In this document: piece after piece, positions 1 through 6,476 of the stretch
How positions within the stretch are numbered: position 1 is the stretch's first letter
Layout: every line of letters begins with the position of its first letter
Made by a program: the position numbers and the translations under genes
DNA from: an uncultured Lachnospiraceae bacterium
GTDB lineage: Bacteria > Bacillota > Clostridia > Lachnospirales > Lachnospiraceae
Direction of reading: 5' to 3'
Length of the DNA: 6,476 nucleotides
Assembly (NCBI GenBank): GCA_945836565.1
Contig: CAMALN010000099.1
Coordinates: 1 to 6,476, forward strand
The notes under the pieces: generated by a model
Told to the model about the DNA's origin: nothing
What the model saw: only the letters and a program-made list of their open reading frames with translations
Database searches by the model: none

Positions 1-1
1 T

Positions 2-238
2 CTCGATATTAAGGTAATTGAGTCTTTTAGAATAGGTGGCAATAAGCTTATAGCTATAGTAAAAATCGGTGCGGATTTCTATGCTGTCGGAGTGGGCAAG
101 GATGAATTTACATTAATTGACAAGCTTGATTCTGAATATTTCAGCAAAAAGGAGTCCGCCGATAAGACGGATAAGACATCTGAGAAGCTCTCGTTTTCAG
201 ATGTCTTAAAGAAAAAGAAAAAACAAGAGGATAAATAG
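2..238 (+). CDS. fliO: FliO, flagellar biosynthesis protein (3' end, partial)
   Basis: This is the last 78 codons of a frame already open at the window edge, ending in TAG at 236-238. FliO is a small single-pass membrane protein that helps FliP assemble into the export gate. The visible part is the cytoplasmic domain. It contains FRIGGNKLIAIVKIG followed by FYAVGVGKDEFTLIDKL, matching the FliO family pattern of a basic, hydrophobic beta-rich core with a 'G-V-G-x-D-E/x-x-T-L-I' block. After it comes a charged tail ending in a lysine-rich stretch (KKKKKQEDK). The N-terminal membrane segment lies outside the window. Position directly before fliP, 20 bases away, is the classic fliO place and supports the call, because FliO is poorly conserved and sequence alone would be weaker. 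The TTGACA at 117-122 inside it has no matching -10 and is not called a promoter. Confidence 0.85.
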   Translation, partial: LDIKVIESFRIGGNKLIAIVKIGADFYAVGVGKDEFTLIDKLDSEYFSKKESADKTDKTSEKLSFSDVLKKKKKQEDK

Positions 239-258
239 ATTTATAAGTAGGTCATAAG

Positions 259-1077
259 ATGAAATATAAGAAACTATGCAAATTTTTAATAATGTTTATG
301 CTTGCAGTAGTGGTTATATTTTCAGGAAGTAGTTCGGCGCATGCAACGAATGTGACTCCGGGGACAGTGCCGGAGGAGACTGAGCTTGGAGATACTCCGG
401 ATGATTTTTCTGTGGGGTTGACATTGAATTCTAATTCGGAGGAAACAACGCTTTCGGGAACTCTCCAGGTTCTATTGATTATAACGGTTATTTCCATAGC
501 TCCATCGATACTTGTGATGGTGACATCATTTACCAGAATAATTGTTGTTCTGCATTTTGTAAGGACAGCGGTAGGTACGCAGTCATCACCTCCAAACAAC
601 GTATTGATAGGGCTCTCCTTATTTTTGACACTTTTTATTATGGGACCGGCATTTTCAAGGATAAAAACAGAAGCAATTGATCCGCTAAATGCTCAGGAGA
701 TAAGCTCAAAACAGGCGATTGACAATGCAATTTTGCCGGTTAGAGAATTTATGCTGAATCAGGTAAGAGAGCAGGATCTTAGAATGTTTATGGACATTGC
801 CAAAATAGATACTGTTCAAGATGTATCGGAAATACCGATTACTGTTATAATACCGGCATTTATTATTAGTGAGTTAAGGGCGGCGTTTATTATTGGATTC
901 CTGATATATATTCCGTTTATTGTAATTGATATGGTTGTATCATCGGTGCTGATGTCTATGGGTATGATGATGCTTCCACCAACAACTATTTCTATGCCGT
1001 TTAAAATTCTGTTATTTGTTCTTGCAGATGGCTGGAATCTTATTGTGGGGCAGTTGGTTAATTCGTTTGTATTTTGA
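259..1077 (+). CDS. fliP: FliP, flagellar export-gate membrane protein
   Basis: FliP (272 aa; Salmonella FliP is about 245) is a core subunit of the FliP-FliQ-FliR channel through which flagellar proteins are exported. Residues 1-29 form a clear signal peptide: basic MKYKK start, hydrophobic core and likely cleavage after AHA at 27-29. This is expected, since FliP is one of the few flagellar proteins made with a cleaved signal. Residues 30-65 are an acidic, Thr/Ser-rich stretch. The family core follows: TSFTRIIVVL (89-98), GTQSSPPN (106-113), and PAFIISELRAAFIIG (199-213), which fits the second FliP signature. MGMMMLPP (234-241) holds the three methionines (236-238) that correspond to the channel's methionine gasket. 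At least four hydrophobic segments are visible. The start at 259 gives a complete signal peptide; its ribosome site is weak (AGGT at 249-252). The gene ends 16 bases before fliQ. Confidence 0.97.
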   Translation: MKYKKLCKFLIMFMLAVVVIFSGSSSAHATNVTPGTVPEETELGDTPDDFSVGLTLNSNSEETTLSGTLQVLLIITVISIAPSILVMVTSFTRIIVVLHFVRTAVGTQSSPPNNVLIGLSLFLTLFIMGPAFSRIKTEAIDPLNAQEISSKQAIDNAILPVREFMLNQVREQDLRMFMDIAKIDTVQDVSEIPITVIIPAFIISELRAAFIIGFLIYIPFIVIDMVVSSVLMSMGMMMLPPTTISMPFKILLFVLADGWNLIVGQLVNSFVF

Positions 1078-1093
1078 TGTGAGGTGACAAGAG

Positions 1094-1363
1094 ATGAGTA
1101 CGTCTGATGTTGTAGATATAACAGCCCAGGCTATATGGTTGATAATAAAGTGCAGTGCACCATTGCTTATATCGTCATTGATTGTTGGACTTATAATAAG
1201 TATTTTTCAAACGGTAACCTCGATACAAGAGCAGACGCTTACCTTTGTTCCCAAAATACTGACAGTTTTTCTTGTGCTTATCATATGTGGAGATTGGATA
1301 TTGAATAATATTTTGGACTTTATTCAGGAGCTCTACAGTAGATTTGGAGATTTTATTCATTAA
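1094..1363 (+). CDS. fliQ: FliQ, flagellar export-gate membrane protein
   Basis: FliQ is a small inner-membrane protein that packs around the FliP-FliR core of the flagellar export gate, in several copies per gate. The 89 aa length equals that of Salmonella FliQ. It has two long hydrophobic helices (about residues 14-38 and 53-76). Between them is the conserved block VGLIISIFQ (31-39) and QEQTLTFVPK (45-54), the most recognisable FliQ family feature. The ATG at 1094 is preceded by GAGGTGA at 1081-1087, a strong ribosome site at suitable spacing. The gene lies between fliP and fliR, 16 and 22 bases from them, as in most flagellar operons. The virulence-type homologue (SctS/SpaQ) is unlikely because every neighbour is flagellar. 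Confidence 0.97.
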   Translation: MSTSDVVDITAQAIWLIIKCSAPLLISSLIVGLIISIFQTVTSIQEQTLTFVPKILTVFLVLIICGDWILNNILDFIQELYSRFGDFIH

Positions 1364-1385
1364 ATAGTATTTTGGGAGAGTATCT

Positions 1386-2162
1386 ATGGATCTTTCTATT
1401 TCTACCTTAAGATTAGAGGCTTTTTTGCTCGTGCTTGCAAGATGTGCCGGATTCTGTGTGTTGGCTCCCTTGTTTAGCCATAAGTCTGTGAATACCAGAT
1501 TGAGAGTATTGATAGCGTTTTGTATAGCACTATCAATATTTGCACCTATGGATTTAGTGCTACCGGAATATGAAAGCGTATTCGGGTTTACTATGCTTGT
1601 TGTAAAGGAGCTTCTGGTTGGTTTATCAATAGGCTTTGTTGCAAAGCTTGTAATGTCTATTATATATATGGCGGGCGAGTTTATGGATAGAGAAATGGGT
1701 TTTGCAATGGCCACAAATTTTGATCCAAATGCAGGAGTGAATGTAACCATAACAGCAGAGTTGTATGATAAGATGATTTATCTTGTTATATTAATTACTA
1801 ATTTGCACTTTTATATTTTAAAAGCCATAGCTCAATCCTTTGAGCTTATACCTGTTGGTAAGGTTACAATAAATCCGGTATATCTGTATTCGACTGTACT
1901 TGACTTCATAAGAAGTTATTTTAGTATGGGCTTTATGATTGCGATGCCAATATTTGTCGGCATAATGATATTGAATGTAATATTAGGTGTTTTGGCAAAG
2001 AGCTCACCACAGATGAATATGTTTGCTGTTGGAATGCAGCTTAAGGTAATGTGCGGGCTCTTGGTGTTTAGTGTAATTGTTATGTTTATTCCAAGCATTA
2101 CACAGATTCTCGTAGAGCGAATGCAGGGAGCTGTAGAGGCTCTTATGGGAGGCTTGAGATAA
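1386..2162 (+). CDS. fliR: FliR, flagellar export-gate membrane protein
   Basis: FliR (258 aa; about 264 in Salmonella) is the single-copy subunit that completes the FliP-FliQ-FliR export gate. It is strongly hydrophobic with about six predicted membrane segments. Family features visible are VVKELLVGLSIGFVAKL (72-88), GEFMDREMGFAMATNFDPN (97-115, the G-x-x-x-D-x-x-M-G-F block), SFELIPVG (151-158), and GVLAKSSPQMNMFAVGMQLK (201-220), whose S-P-Q-M-N-x-F core is a FliR hallmark. The start at 1386 has GGGAG at 1374-1378 upstream. The TAA stop at 2160-2162 is only two bases before the flhB ATG, and the two genes are in different frames. In some clostridia FliR and FlhB are fused; here they are separate proteins but probably translationally coupled. 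Confidence 0.96.
   Translation: MDLSISTLRLEAFLLVLARCAGFCVLAPLFSHKSVNTRLRVLIAFCIALSIFAPMDLVLPEYESVFGFTMLVVKELLVGLSIGFVAKLVMSIIYMAGEFMDREMGFAMATNFDPNAGVNVTITAELYDKMIYLVILITNLHFYILKAIAQSFELIPVGKVTINPVYLYSTVLDFIRSYFSMGFMIAMPIFVGIMILNVILGVLAKSSPQMNMFAVGMQLKVMCGLLVFSVIVMFIPSITQILVERMQGAVEALMGGLR
2147..2152 (+). promoter_or_regulatory. flhB ribosome binding site within fliR
   Basis: GGGAGG lies inside the last codons of fliR (encoding Gly-Gly), 12 bases before the flhB ATG at 2165. The spacing is longer than ideal. With the fliR stop only two bases before flhB, reinitiation by ribosomes finishing fliR may help translate flhB. This site is the main reason to prefer 2165 over the in-frame ATG at 2186, which has only AT-rich sequence upstream. 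Confidence 0.6.
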
Positions 2163-2164
2163 AA

Positions 2165-3295
2165 ATGTATAATGAAAATACAGATATGAAGCGCTTGCTG
2201 TTGTCTTATAATCTGCAGTTTTTTGCGGATGATGGAGATAAAACAGAAGAGCCTACAGCTAAAAAAATAGAAGATTCACGAAAAGAAGGTCAGGTTGCTA
2301 AAAGTAAGGAGCTTACAAGTGCATTTTCACTTTTAGCACTTTTTCTGTGTTTGAAGTTTTTTATAGGCTTTCTGGGGTCGAGATTTATCGAGATATTTGA
2401 CACATTTTGGGGAGAGATGGGTATATATGCCAAGTCTGAGTTTAGTACCGTTACGGTTTGGCAGATATGTCTTGAGGCTATAGTATCAATGCTTTTGATA
2501 TGTGCTCCGTTTATGTTGGTTGCTTTGCTGGTTGCTTTTTTAACACAGAGAATGCAGATAAAATGGATGGTTACTACAAAACCCCTGCAACCAAAGTTTA
2601 ATAAATTAAATCCCGTAAACGGATTTAAGCGTATTTTTTCTATGAGAGCTTTGTTTGATCTGGGATTTTCTTTGTTGAAGATAGTTTTGTTTGGTGCTAT
2701 TGCATTTTCGTATGTTAAGGATCATATGAAAATTCTCCTCACATTATATGATTTGACACTACAGGATGCGTTGAGCAATCTGCTTACCATGGTATACGAG
2801 TTAGGCATACGTATCTCGGCTGTATACATTGTATTAAGCTTTGCTGATCTTATGTATCAACGTTACAAGCACAAAAAAGAACTTAAGATGACAAAGCAGG
2901 AGGTAAAGGATGAGTACAAAAACCAGGAGGGAGATCCTAAGGTTAAGTCTCAACAAAAACAACGTATGCTGCAGGCCTCGAGAAGGCGTATGATGGAAAG
3001 CGTACCTCAGGCAGATGTTGTTATTACAAACCCGACACATTTTGCTGTTGCATTAAAATATGATAATACTGTATCTATGGCGCCGGTTGTTGTTGCAAAG
3101 GGAGCCGATTATATGGCACAGAAGATAAAGGATATTGCAAAGGAATATGATATTATATGCTACGAGGATGTTCCTACGGCCAGAATGTTATATTATAACG
3201 TAGAAGTGGGAGATGAAATTCCGAGAGAGCTTTTTGAGGCTGTTGCAACCGCATTGGCATATGTATATGAGATAAAAGGAAAGAAGGCAGTTTAG
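2165..3295 (+). CDS. flhB: FlhB, flagellar export specificity-switch protein
   Basis: FlhB (376 aa; 383 in Salmonella) wraps the export gate. It switches export from rod/hook to filament substrates after cleaving itself within NPTH. That motif is intact at residues 289-292 (bases 3029-3040), inside ADVVITNPTHFAVALKYD, with the usual cut between N289 and P290. The N-terminal region has the family basic block DKTEEPTAKKIEDSRKEGQV (25-44). Four hydrophobic segments follow at about 51-71, 104-127, 163-184 and 208-228. A long charged linker (about 232-280) leads to the cytosolic domain, which ends with VGDEIPRELFEAVATALAYV (348-367). The start at 2165 has GGGAGG at 2147-2152, 12 bases away, which is rather long. 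The next ATG (2186) has no ribosome site, so 2165 is preferred. Residues 1-24, containing NLQFFA (16-21), lie ahead of the family core. Confidence 0.97.
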   Translation: MYNENTDMKRLLLSYNLQFFADDGDKTEEPTAKKIEDSRKEGQVAKSKELTSAFSLLALFLCLKFFIGFLGSRFIEIFDTFWGEMGIYAKSEFSTVTVWQICLEAIVSMLLICAPFMLVALLVAFLTQRMQIKWMVTTKPLQPKFNKLNPVNGFKRIFSMRALFDLGFSLLKIVLFGAIAFSYVKDHMKILLTLYDLTLQDALSNLLTMVYELGIRISAVYIVLSFADLMYQRYKHKKELKMTKQEVKDEYKNQEGDPKVKSQQKQRMLQASRRRMMESVPQADVVITNPTHFAVALKYDNTVSMAPVVVAKGADYMAQKIKDIAKEYDIICYEDVPTARMLYYNVEVGDEIPRELFEAVATALAYVYEIKGKKAV

Positions 3296-3320
3296 AAGCT
3301 GCTTATTATAGAATACAACA

Positions 3321-3328
3321 GGAGGTGA
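3321..3328 (+). promoter_or_regulatory. flhA ribosome binding site, near-consensus
   Basis: GGAGGTGA is an almost perfect complement to the 3' end of 16S rRNA and is the strongest such site in the window. Two candidate ATGs follow, at 3330 and 3336. The gap from GGAGG is 4 bases to the first and 10 to the second, which favours 3336. It sits in the 34-base flhB-flhA spacer, the longest gap between genes here. Confidence 0.8.
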
Positions 3329-3335
3329 GATGATA

Positions 3336-5378
3336 ATGAAGAAAAATGATACGTTCCTTGCAGCATATCTTTTGGCTGCTATTATATTCTTTATTATACC
3401 TATCAAATCCTGGATGTTGGATTTTCTTATACTGTTCAACTTAAGTGTTGCATTATTCATTGTATTTAACTGTCTTTTCGCAAAGGAAACTCTGGATATG
3501 TCGGGGTTCCCAACATTGCTGCTTTTTACTACTATATTTAGAATATCGTTAAATGTTTCTTCTACCAGACTGATATTGTCCACGGGAAATCCCGGAAAGG
3601 TAGTAGAGGTTTTCGGTAGCTTTGTTGGAGGCGGAAATCTTGTAATAGGAGCAATTATATTCATCGTTCTTATCATAGTTCAGATGATGGTTGTCAACAA
3701 GGGTTCGGAGAGAGTGTCAGAGGTTACAGCAAGATTTACTCTTGATGCCATGCCGGGTAAACAGATGGCTATAGATGCTGATTTGAATACAGGAGCCATA
3801 ACAGATGCGGAGGCAAGGGCAAGACGAGATAAGATTCAGGAGGAATCGGCATTCTTTGGAGCAATGGATGGTGCTACAAAGTACGTTAAGGGAGATGCCA
3901 CTGCCGGTCTTATTATAACCTTGATTAACATCGTTGGTGGTCTTATCATGGGTATGACAAATGAAGGACTCGCACTGGGTGATGCACTTTCAAAATATAC
4001 AATTTTAACAATAGGTGATGGTCTTGTATCACAGATTCCGTCTATGCTTATATCTCTTTCAACGGGTATTCTGGTTACCAAGGCATCAAAGGAAGAAAAT
4101 ATCGGAGATATACTTATCGGACAGCTCTTTAGTATACCTAAGGTTTTGCTTATAGCGGGCGTTGTAATGATAGGACTGGGAGTACTTACCCCGCTGAATT
4201 TCCTGCCTTGTGCAATGTTCGGCGGGCTATGGATTGCCATGTCATTTGCGATAAAGGGTAAAGCGGACGCTGAGGAAATCAGAGAAGAGGTATCAGAGGA
4301 AGAACAACAGGCAGATGAGGTTAGAAGACATGAAAATGTTAATTCTCTTCTGCAGGTTGACCCTATTGAATTGGAGTTTGGATATGGTATAATACCATTA
4401 GCAGATGTAAACCAGGGAGGAGATCTGCTTGATCGTGTTGTTATGATCAGAAGACAGATTGCTCTTGAGCTTGGAGCGGTTGTTCCTATAATACGACTCA
4501 GGGATAACATTCAGCTTAATCCTAATCAGTATATTATAAAAATAAAGGGTATACAGGTCAGCGAGGGCGAAATATTATTTGACCACTATATGGCGATGAA
4601 TCCTGGCTATGTAGAAGAAGAGATAACGGGTATTCCTACACTGGAGCCGGCTTTTCATCTTGAGGCTATGTGGATAACGGAGTCTCAGAGAGAAAGGGCA
4701 GAATCTCTTGGATATACAGTTGTCGATCCGCCATCTATTATAGCTACGCATCTTACTGAGGTTATAAAACAGCATCTGGATGAGATGCTCACCAGACAGG
4801 ATGTACAAAATCTTATCGATAATATTAAAGAGAACAACAAGACCCTTGTTGATGAGCTTGTTCCAAAGCTTCTGGGAGTCGGAGATATTCAGAAGGTACT
4901 TCAGAATCTACTTAAGGAAGGTATATCTATAAGAGATCTTGTAACGATATTTGAGACCTTGGCAGACTATGCTGCTACAACAAGAGACACAGACATCCTC
5001 ACGGAGTATGTTCGGCAGAGCTTGAAGAGGGCTATATCAAGTAAATATTTCTCAGAGGATGGCTCAACTATGGTTGTGACGCTTGATCCTAAGATAGAGC
5101 AGATGATTATGAATTCTATAAAACAGACGGAGCAGGGGGCATACATTGCACTTGATCCGGCTATAGTGAAGCAGATTCTTGTATCTACGGAGGCAGAGCT
5201 TAAGAAGCTTGAGGACAAGGGACAGGCGCCTATAGTAATTACATCATCGATAGTAAGAATGTATTTTAAGAAGCTTACAGGGGATTATTTTAAGGATTTG
5301 ACGGTTATTTCATATAATGAGATTGACTCGAGTGTAGAACTCAAATCCGTAGGAGTGATAACGATAAATGATAATTAA
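3336..5378 (+). CDS. flhA: FlhA, flagellar export-gate protein (FHIPEP family)
   Basis: FlhA is the largest export-gate subunit. It forms a nine-copy ring, couples proton flow to export, and its cytosolic domain docks chaperone-substrate complexes. From 3336 it has 680 aa (Salmonella 692). Numbering from 3336, residues 1-308 form the multi-pass membrane part. The FHIPEP signature runs from R126 to D148 and contains RFTLDAMPGKQMAID. D187 (in KGDA) and D228 (in TIGDG) align by offset with Salmonella D208 and D249. An acidic linker (about 309-335) leads to the cytosolic domain, which includes LEFGYGIIPLAD, LTRQDVQNLI (485-494) and VISYNEI (657-663). Two in-frame ATGs exist, at 3330 and 3336. GGAGG (3321-3325) lies 4 bases before the first and 10 before the second, so I favour 3336, giving up only Met-Ile. 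The 3' end overlaps flhF by 11 bases. Confidence 0.97.
   Translation: MKKNDTFLAAYLLAAIIFFIIPIKSWMLDFLILFNLSVALFIVFNCLFAKETLDMSGFPTLLLFTTIFRISLNVSSTRLILSTGNPGKVVEVFGSFVGGGNLVIGAIIFIVLIIVQMMVVNKGSERVSEVTARFTLDAMPGKQMAIDADLNTGAITDAEARARRDKIQEESAFFGAMDGATKYVKGDATAGLIITLINIVGGLIMGMTNEGLALGDALSKYTILTIGDGLVSQIPSMLISLSTGILVTKASKEENIGDILIGQLFSIPKVLLIAGVVMIGLGVLTPLNFLPCAMFGGLWIAMSFAIKGKADAEEIREEVSEEEQQADEVRRHENVNSLLQVDPIELEFGYGIIPLADVNQGGDLLDRVVMIRRQIALELGAVVPIIRLRDNIQLNPNQYIIKIKGIQVSEGEILFDHYMAMNPGYVEEEITGIPTLEPAFHLEAMWITESQRERAESLGYTVVDPPSIIATHLTEVIKQHLDEMLTRQDVQNLIDNIKENNKTLVDELVPKLLGVGDIQKVLQNLLKEGISIRDLVTIFETLADYAATTRDTDILTEYVRQSLKRAISSKYFSEDGSTMVVTLDPKIEQMIMNSIKQTEQGAYIALDPAIVKQILVSTEAELKKLEDKGQAPIVITSSIVRMYFKKLTGDYFKDLTVISYNEIDSSVELKSVGVITINDN
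5351..5355 (+). promoter_or_regulatory. flhF ribosome binding site within flhA
   Basis: AGGAG lies in the last codons of flhA, 12 bases before the flhF ATG at 5368. Because the flhF start lies upstream of the flhA stop (5376-5378), ribosomes ending flhA pass over the flhF start, so coupled translation is likely. Confidence 0.55.
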
Positions 5379-6476
5379 GAAGTATATTGCAGCAACTGAA
5401 ACAGAAGCAGAGACTATGGCGAAGCAGGAATTGGGTGAGAATGCTATAGTTATGAATGTTAAAACCATCAAAAAGGGTGGTCTTCTTAGGATGTTTTCTA
5501 AACCTAGAATTGAACTCACTGCGGCAATTGATGATAATGTTGCTGCGAAGGATACACAGGTTGTATCGAGGAATGAATCTGAGTACAGGTTTGGCGAGGC
5601 TTTTACAAAGTCTGCTAATCCATATGGGGAAGCTACTGATGCTAAAGCTGCTGATGCAGTGATTGAAGAAAAGATTAACACTTTGGCTAGACTGCTTGAC
5701 CGTAAGGATGAAGAGCGAGCTAAGAATCATAATGCAGACGCTAAGCCTGTGGTTATTGCTGGCAAGGATACTAAGGCCTCTATCGATACCAATAACAGGG
5801 TTGATATAGGTGAGAATAAAGAAGCAGAAGAAGGTGTAACAGAAAAAACTGAAAACAGGGTTATCTCACTTATTAAGCAACAGCTGCTTGAAAATGAAGT
5901 GAGTGAAAAAAATGCAGATATCATTATAAGTGAATTAGAGGTTTCTGATAATACACATGCACTTGATGTAATACTTTCCAGTGCATATCAAAAGATTGTA
6001 TTGAAGCTTGGTCAGATAGAAGAGCTTAGGGTGTCAGAAAACAAACCAAAGATAGTTTTTTTTGTAGGAAATACCGGTGTTGGTAAGACAACTACAATGG
6101 CTAAGCTGGCTTCAAAATGTAAGCTGAATGATAAAGCAAAAGTGGCAATGTTTTCAGTGGACACCTACCGTATAGCAGCTATAGAACAGATTAAAACATA
6201 TGCGAATATTTTATCTACACCGATGGAGGTGGTATATACTCCGGAGGATATGCAAAGGTATGTGGAAAAGTATAGTGATTATGATTTGATATTGGTTGAT
6301 ACTGCGGGACGTTCACATACCAATGAGAACCAGAGAAATGATCTTATGAGTATTTTCGATTCTGTACAAGAATATGAGAAGGAAATATATCTTGTGGTTA
6401 GTGCAACAACAAAGTATTCAGATTTGATGAATATTGCAAATACATATTCAAAGCTTTTTGACTATAGAATTATCTT
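5368..6476 (+). CDS. flhF: FlhF, flagellar SRP-type GTPase (5' part, cut by window edge)
   Basis: FlhF is an SRP-family GTPase (related to Ffh and FtsY) that acts at the membrane to set flagellar position or number, usually with the ATPase FlhG. Here 369 codons are visible and the frame runs off the window. Residues 1-54 are the typical FlhF N-terminus: MIIKKYIAATETEA, then KQELGENAIVMNVKTIKKGG and a 'RIELTAAID' end. Residues 55-165 are a charged, Ala-rich linker. About 166-225 is the helical N domain. The G domain starts near 228: P-loop GNTGVGKTT (234-242), G2 DTYRIAAIEQ (265-274), and G3 DTAGRSHTNENQ (311-322). SATTKYSDL (345-353) is FlhF-typical. The G4 motif would lie just past the edge. 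An in-frame TAA at 5365-5367 directly precedes the ATG, so no longer protein is possible. Confidence 0.95.
   Translation, partial: MIIKKYIAATETEAETMAKQELGENAIVMNVKTIKKGGLLRMFSKPRIELTAAIDDNVAAKDTQVVSRNESEYRFGEAFTKSANPYGEATDAKAADAVIEEKINTLARLLDRKDEERAKNHNADAKPVVIAGKDTKASIDTNNRVDIGENKEAEEGVTEKTENRVISLIKQQLLENEVSEKNADIIISELEVSDNTHALDVILSSAYQKIVLKLGQIEELRVSENKPKIVFFVGNTGVGKTTTMAKLASKCKLNDKAKVAMFSVDTYRIAAIEQIKTYANILSTPMEVVYTPEDMQRYVEKYSDYDLILVDTAGRSHTNENQRNDLMSIFDSVQEYEKEIYLVVSATTKYSDLMNIANTYSKLFDYRII

Noticed and set aside
117..122. TTGACA, a perfect sigma-A -35 box inside fliO (also at 625-630, 719-724 and near 2755).
   Set aside because: The fliO and early fliP copies have no good -10 hexamer at 16-18 bases. 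Isolated hexamers are expected by chance in AT-rich coding DNA.
158..165. GCCGATAA, resembling the -10 of sigma-D (sigma-28) flagellar promoters.
   Set aside because: No TAAA-like -35 lies 14-16 bases upstream, and the bases lie in the fliO coding frame. A second such string at 3104-3111 (GCCGATTA) encodes the conserved A-D-Y of FlhB and also lacks a -35.
211..224. A-rich run in the fliO tail (slippery-looking AAAAAAC at 218-224).
   Set aside because: The heptamer is out of phase for a standard -1 shift in the fliO frame and lies four codons before the stop. It simply encodes the lysine-rich tail.
252..599. Minus-strand open frame of 115 codons opposite the start of fliP.
   Set aside because: It covers the signal peptide and first membrane segments of fliP in antisense and shows no protein-family character.
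1175..1750. Minus-strand open frame of 191 codons opposite fliQ and fliR.
   Set aside because: It crosses two well-identified genes on the other strand, has no family features and no convincing context. It is a shadow frame.
4489..4500. Twelve-base match to the upstream half of the phage T7 promoter (TAATACGACTCA).
   Set aside because: The required downstream half (CTATAG) is absent, and the bases encode the conserved FlhA stretch I-I-R-L-R. It is a coincidence of coding sequence.
3836..4510. Minus-strand open frame of 224 codons opposite flhA.
   Set aside because: It is Ser/Ile/Pro-rich with no recognisable domain and lies wholly within conserved flhA sequence. It is a shadow frame.
5456..5662. 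Plus-strand open frame of 68 codons inside flhF.
   Set aside because: It is in a different frame from flhF, whose N-terminus is clearly conserved through this region, so it is a shadow frame.

Overview
The window is one run of plus-strand genes encoding the membrane part of the bacterial flagellar type III export apparatus. The order is fliO (3' end only), fliP, fliQ, fliR, flhB, flhA and flhF (5' part only). Every family was identified from conserved motifs read in the translations; no database search was possible. All genes are on one strand, gaps are 2 to 34 bases, and flhA and flhF overlap by 11 bases. I see no convincing promoter or terminator, so the window looks like the interior of a long flagellar/chemotaxis operon whose ends lie outside it.

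The DNA is AT-rich and uses ATA heavily for isoleucine and AGA/AGG for arginine. Most genes have purine-rich Shine-Dalgarno sites of the Gram-positive kind. The operon order, with flhF following flhA directly, and the protein style fit a motile low-GC Firmicute of class Clostridia. The likeliest family is Lachnospiraceae (Butyrivibrio/Roseburia/Lachnospira type), but this is an inference from style and I cannot name a genus.

Layout: 2-238 is the FliO C-terminus. 259-1077 is FliP with a signal peptide and a long acidic mature N-terminus. 1094-1363 is FliQ. 1386-2162 is FliR. 2165-3295 is FlhB with an intact NPTH autocleavage site. 3336-5378 (or from 3330) is FlhA with the complete FHIPEP signature. 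From 5368 to the window edge is FlhF, with its SRP-type GTPase motifs G1 to G3 visible.

How the genes work together: FliP, FliQ and FliR form the export-gate core, FliO assists FliP assembly, FlhB switches substrate specificity through autocleavage, and FlhA is the large energy-coupled gate subunit with a cytosolic docking domain. FlhF is an SRP-family GTPase that places the apparatus or sets flagellar number. No key residue I could check is missing and no gene within the window is broken.

I found no sign of a mobile element, CRISPR array, RNA gene or undescribed system. This is an ordinary core motility locus. The findings below are small points: start sites, extensions and an unexplained N-terminal motif in FlhB.
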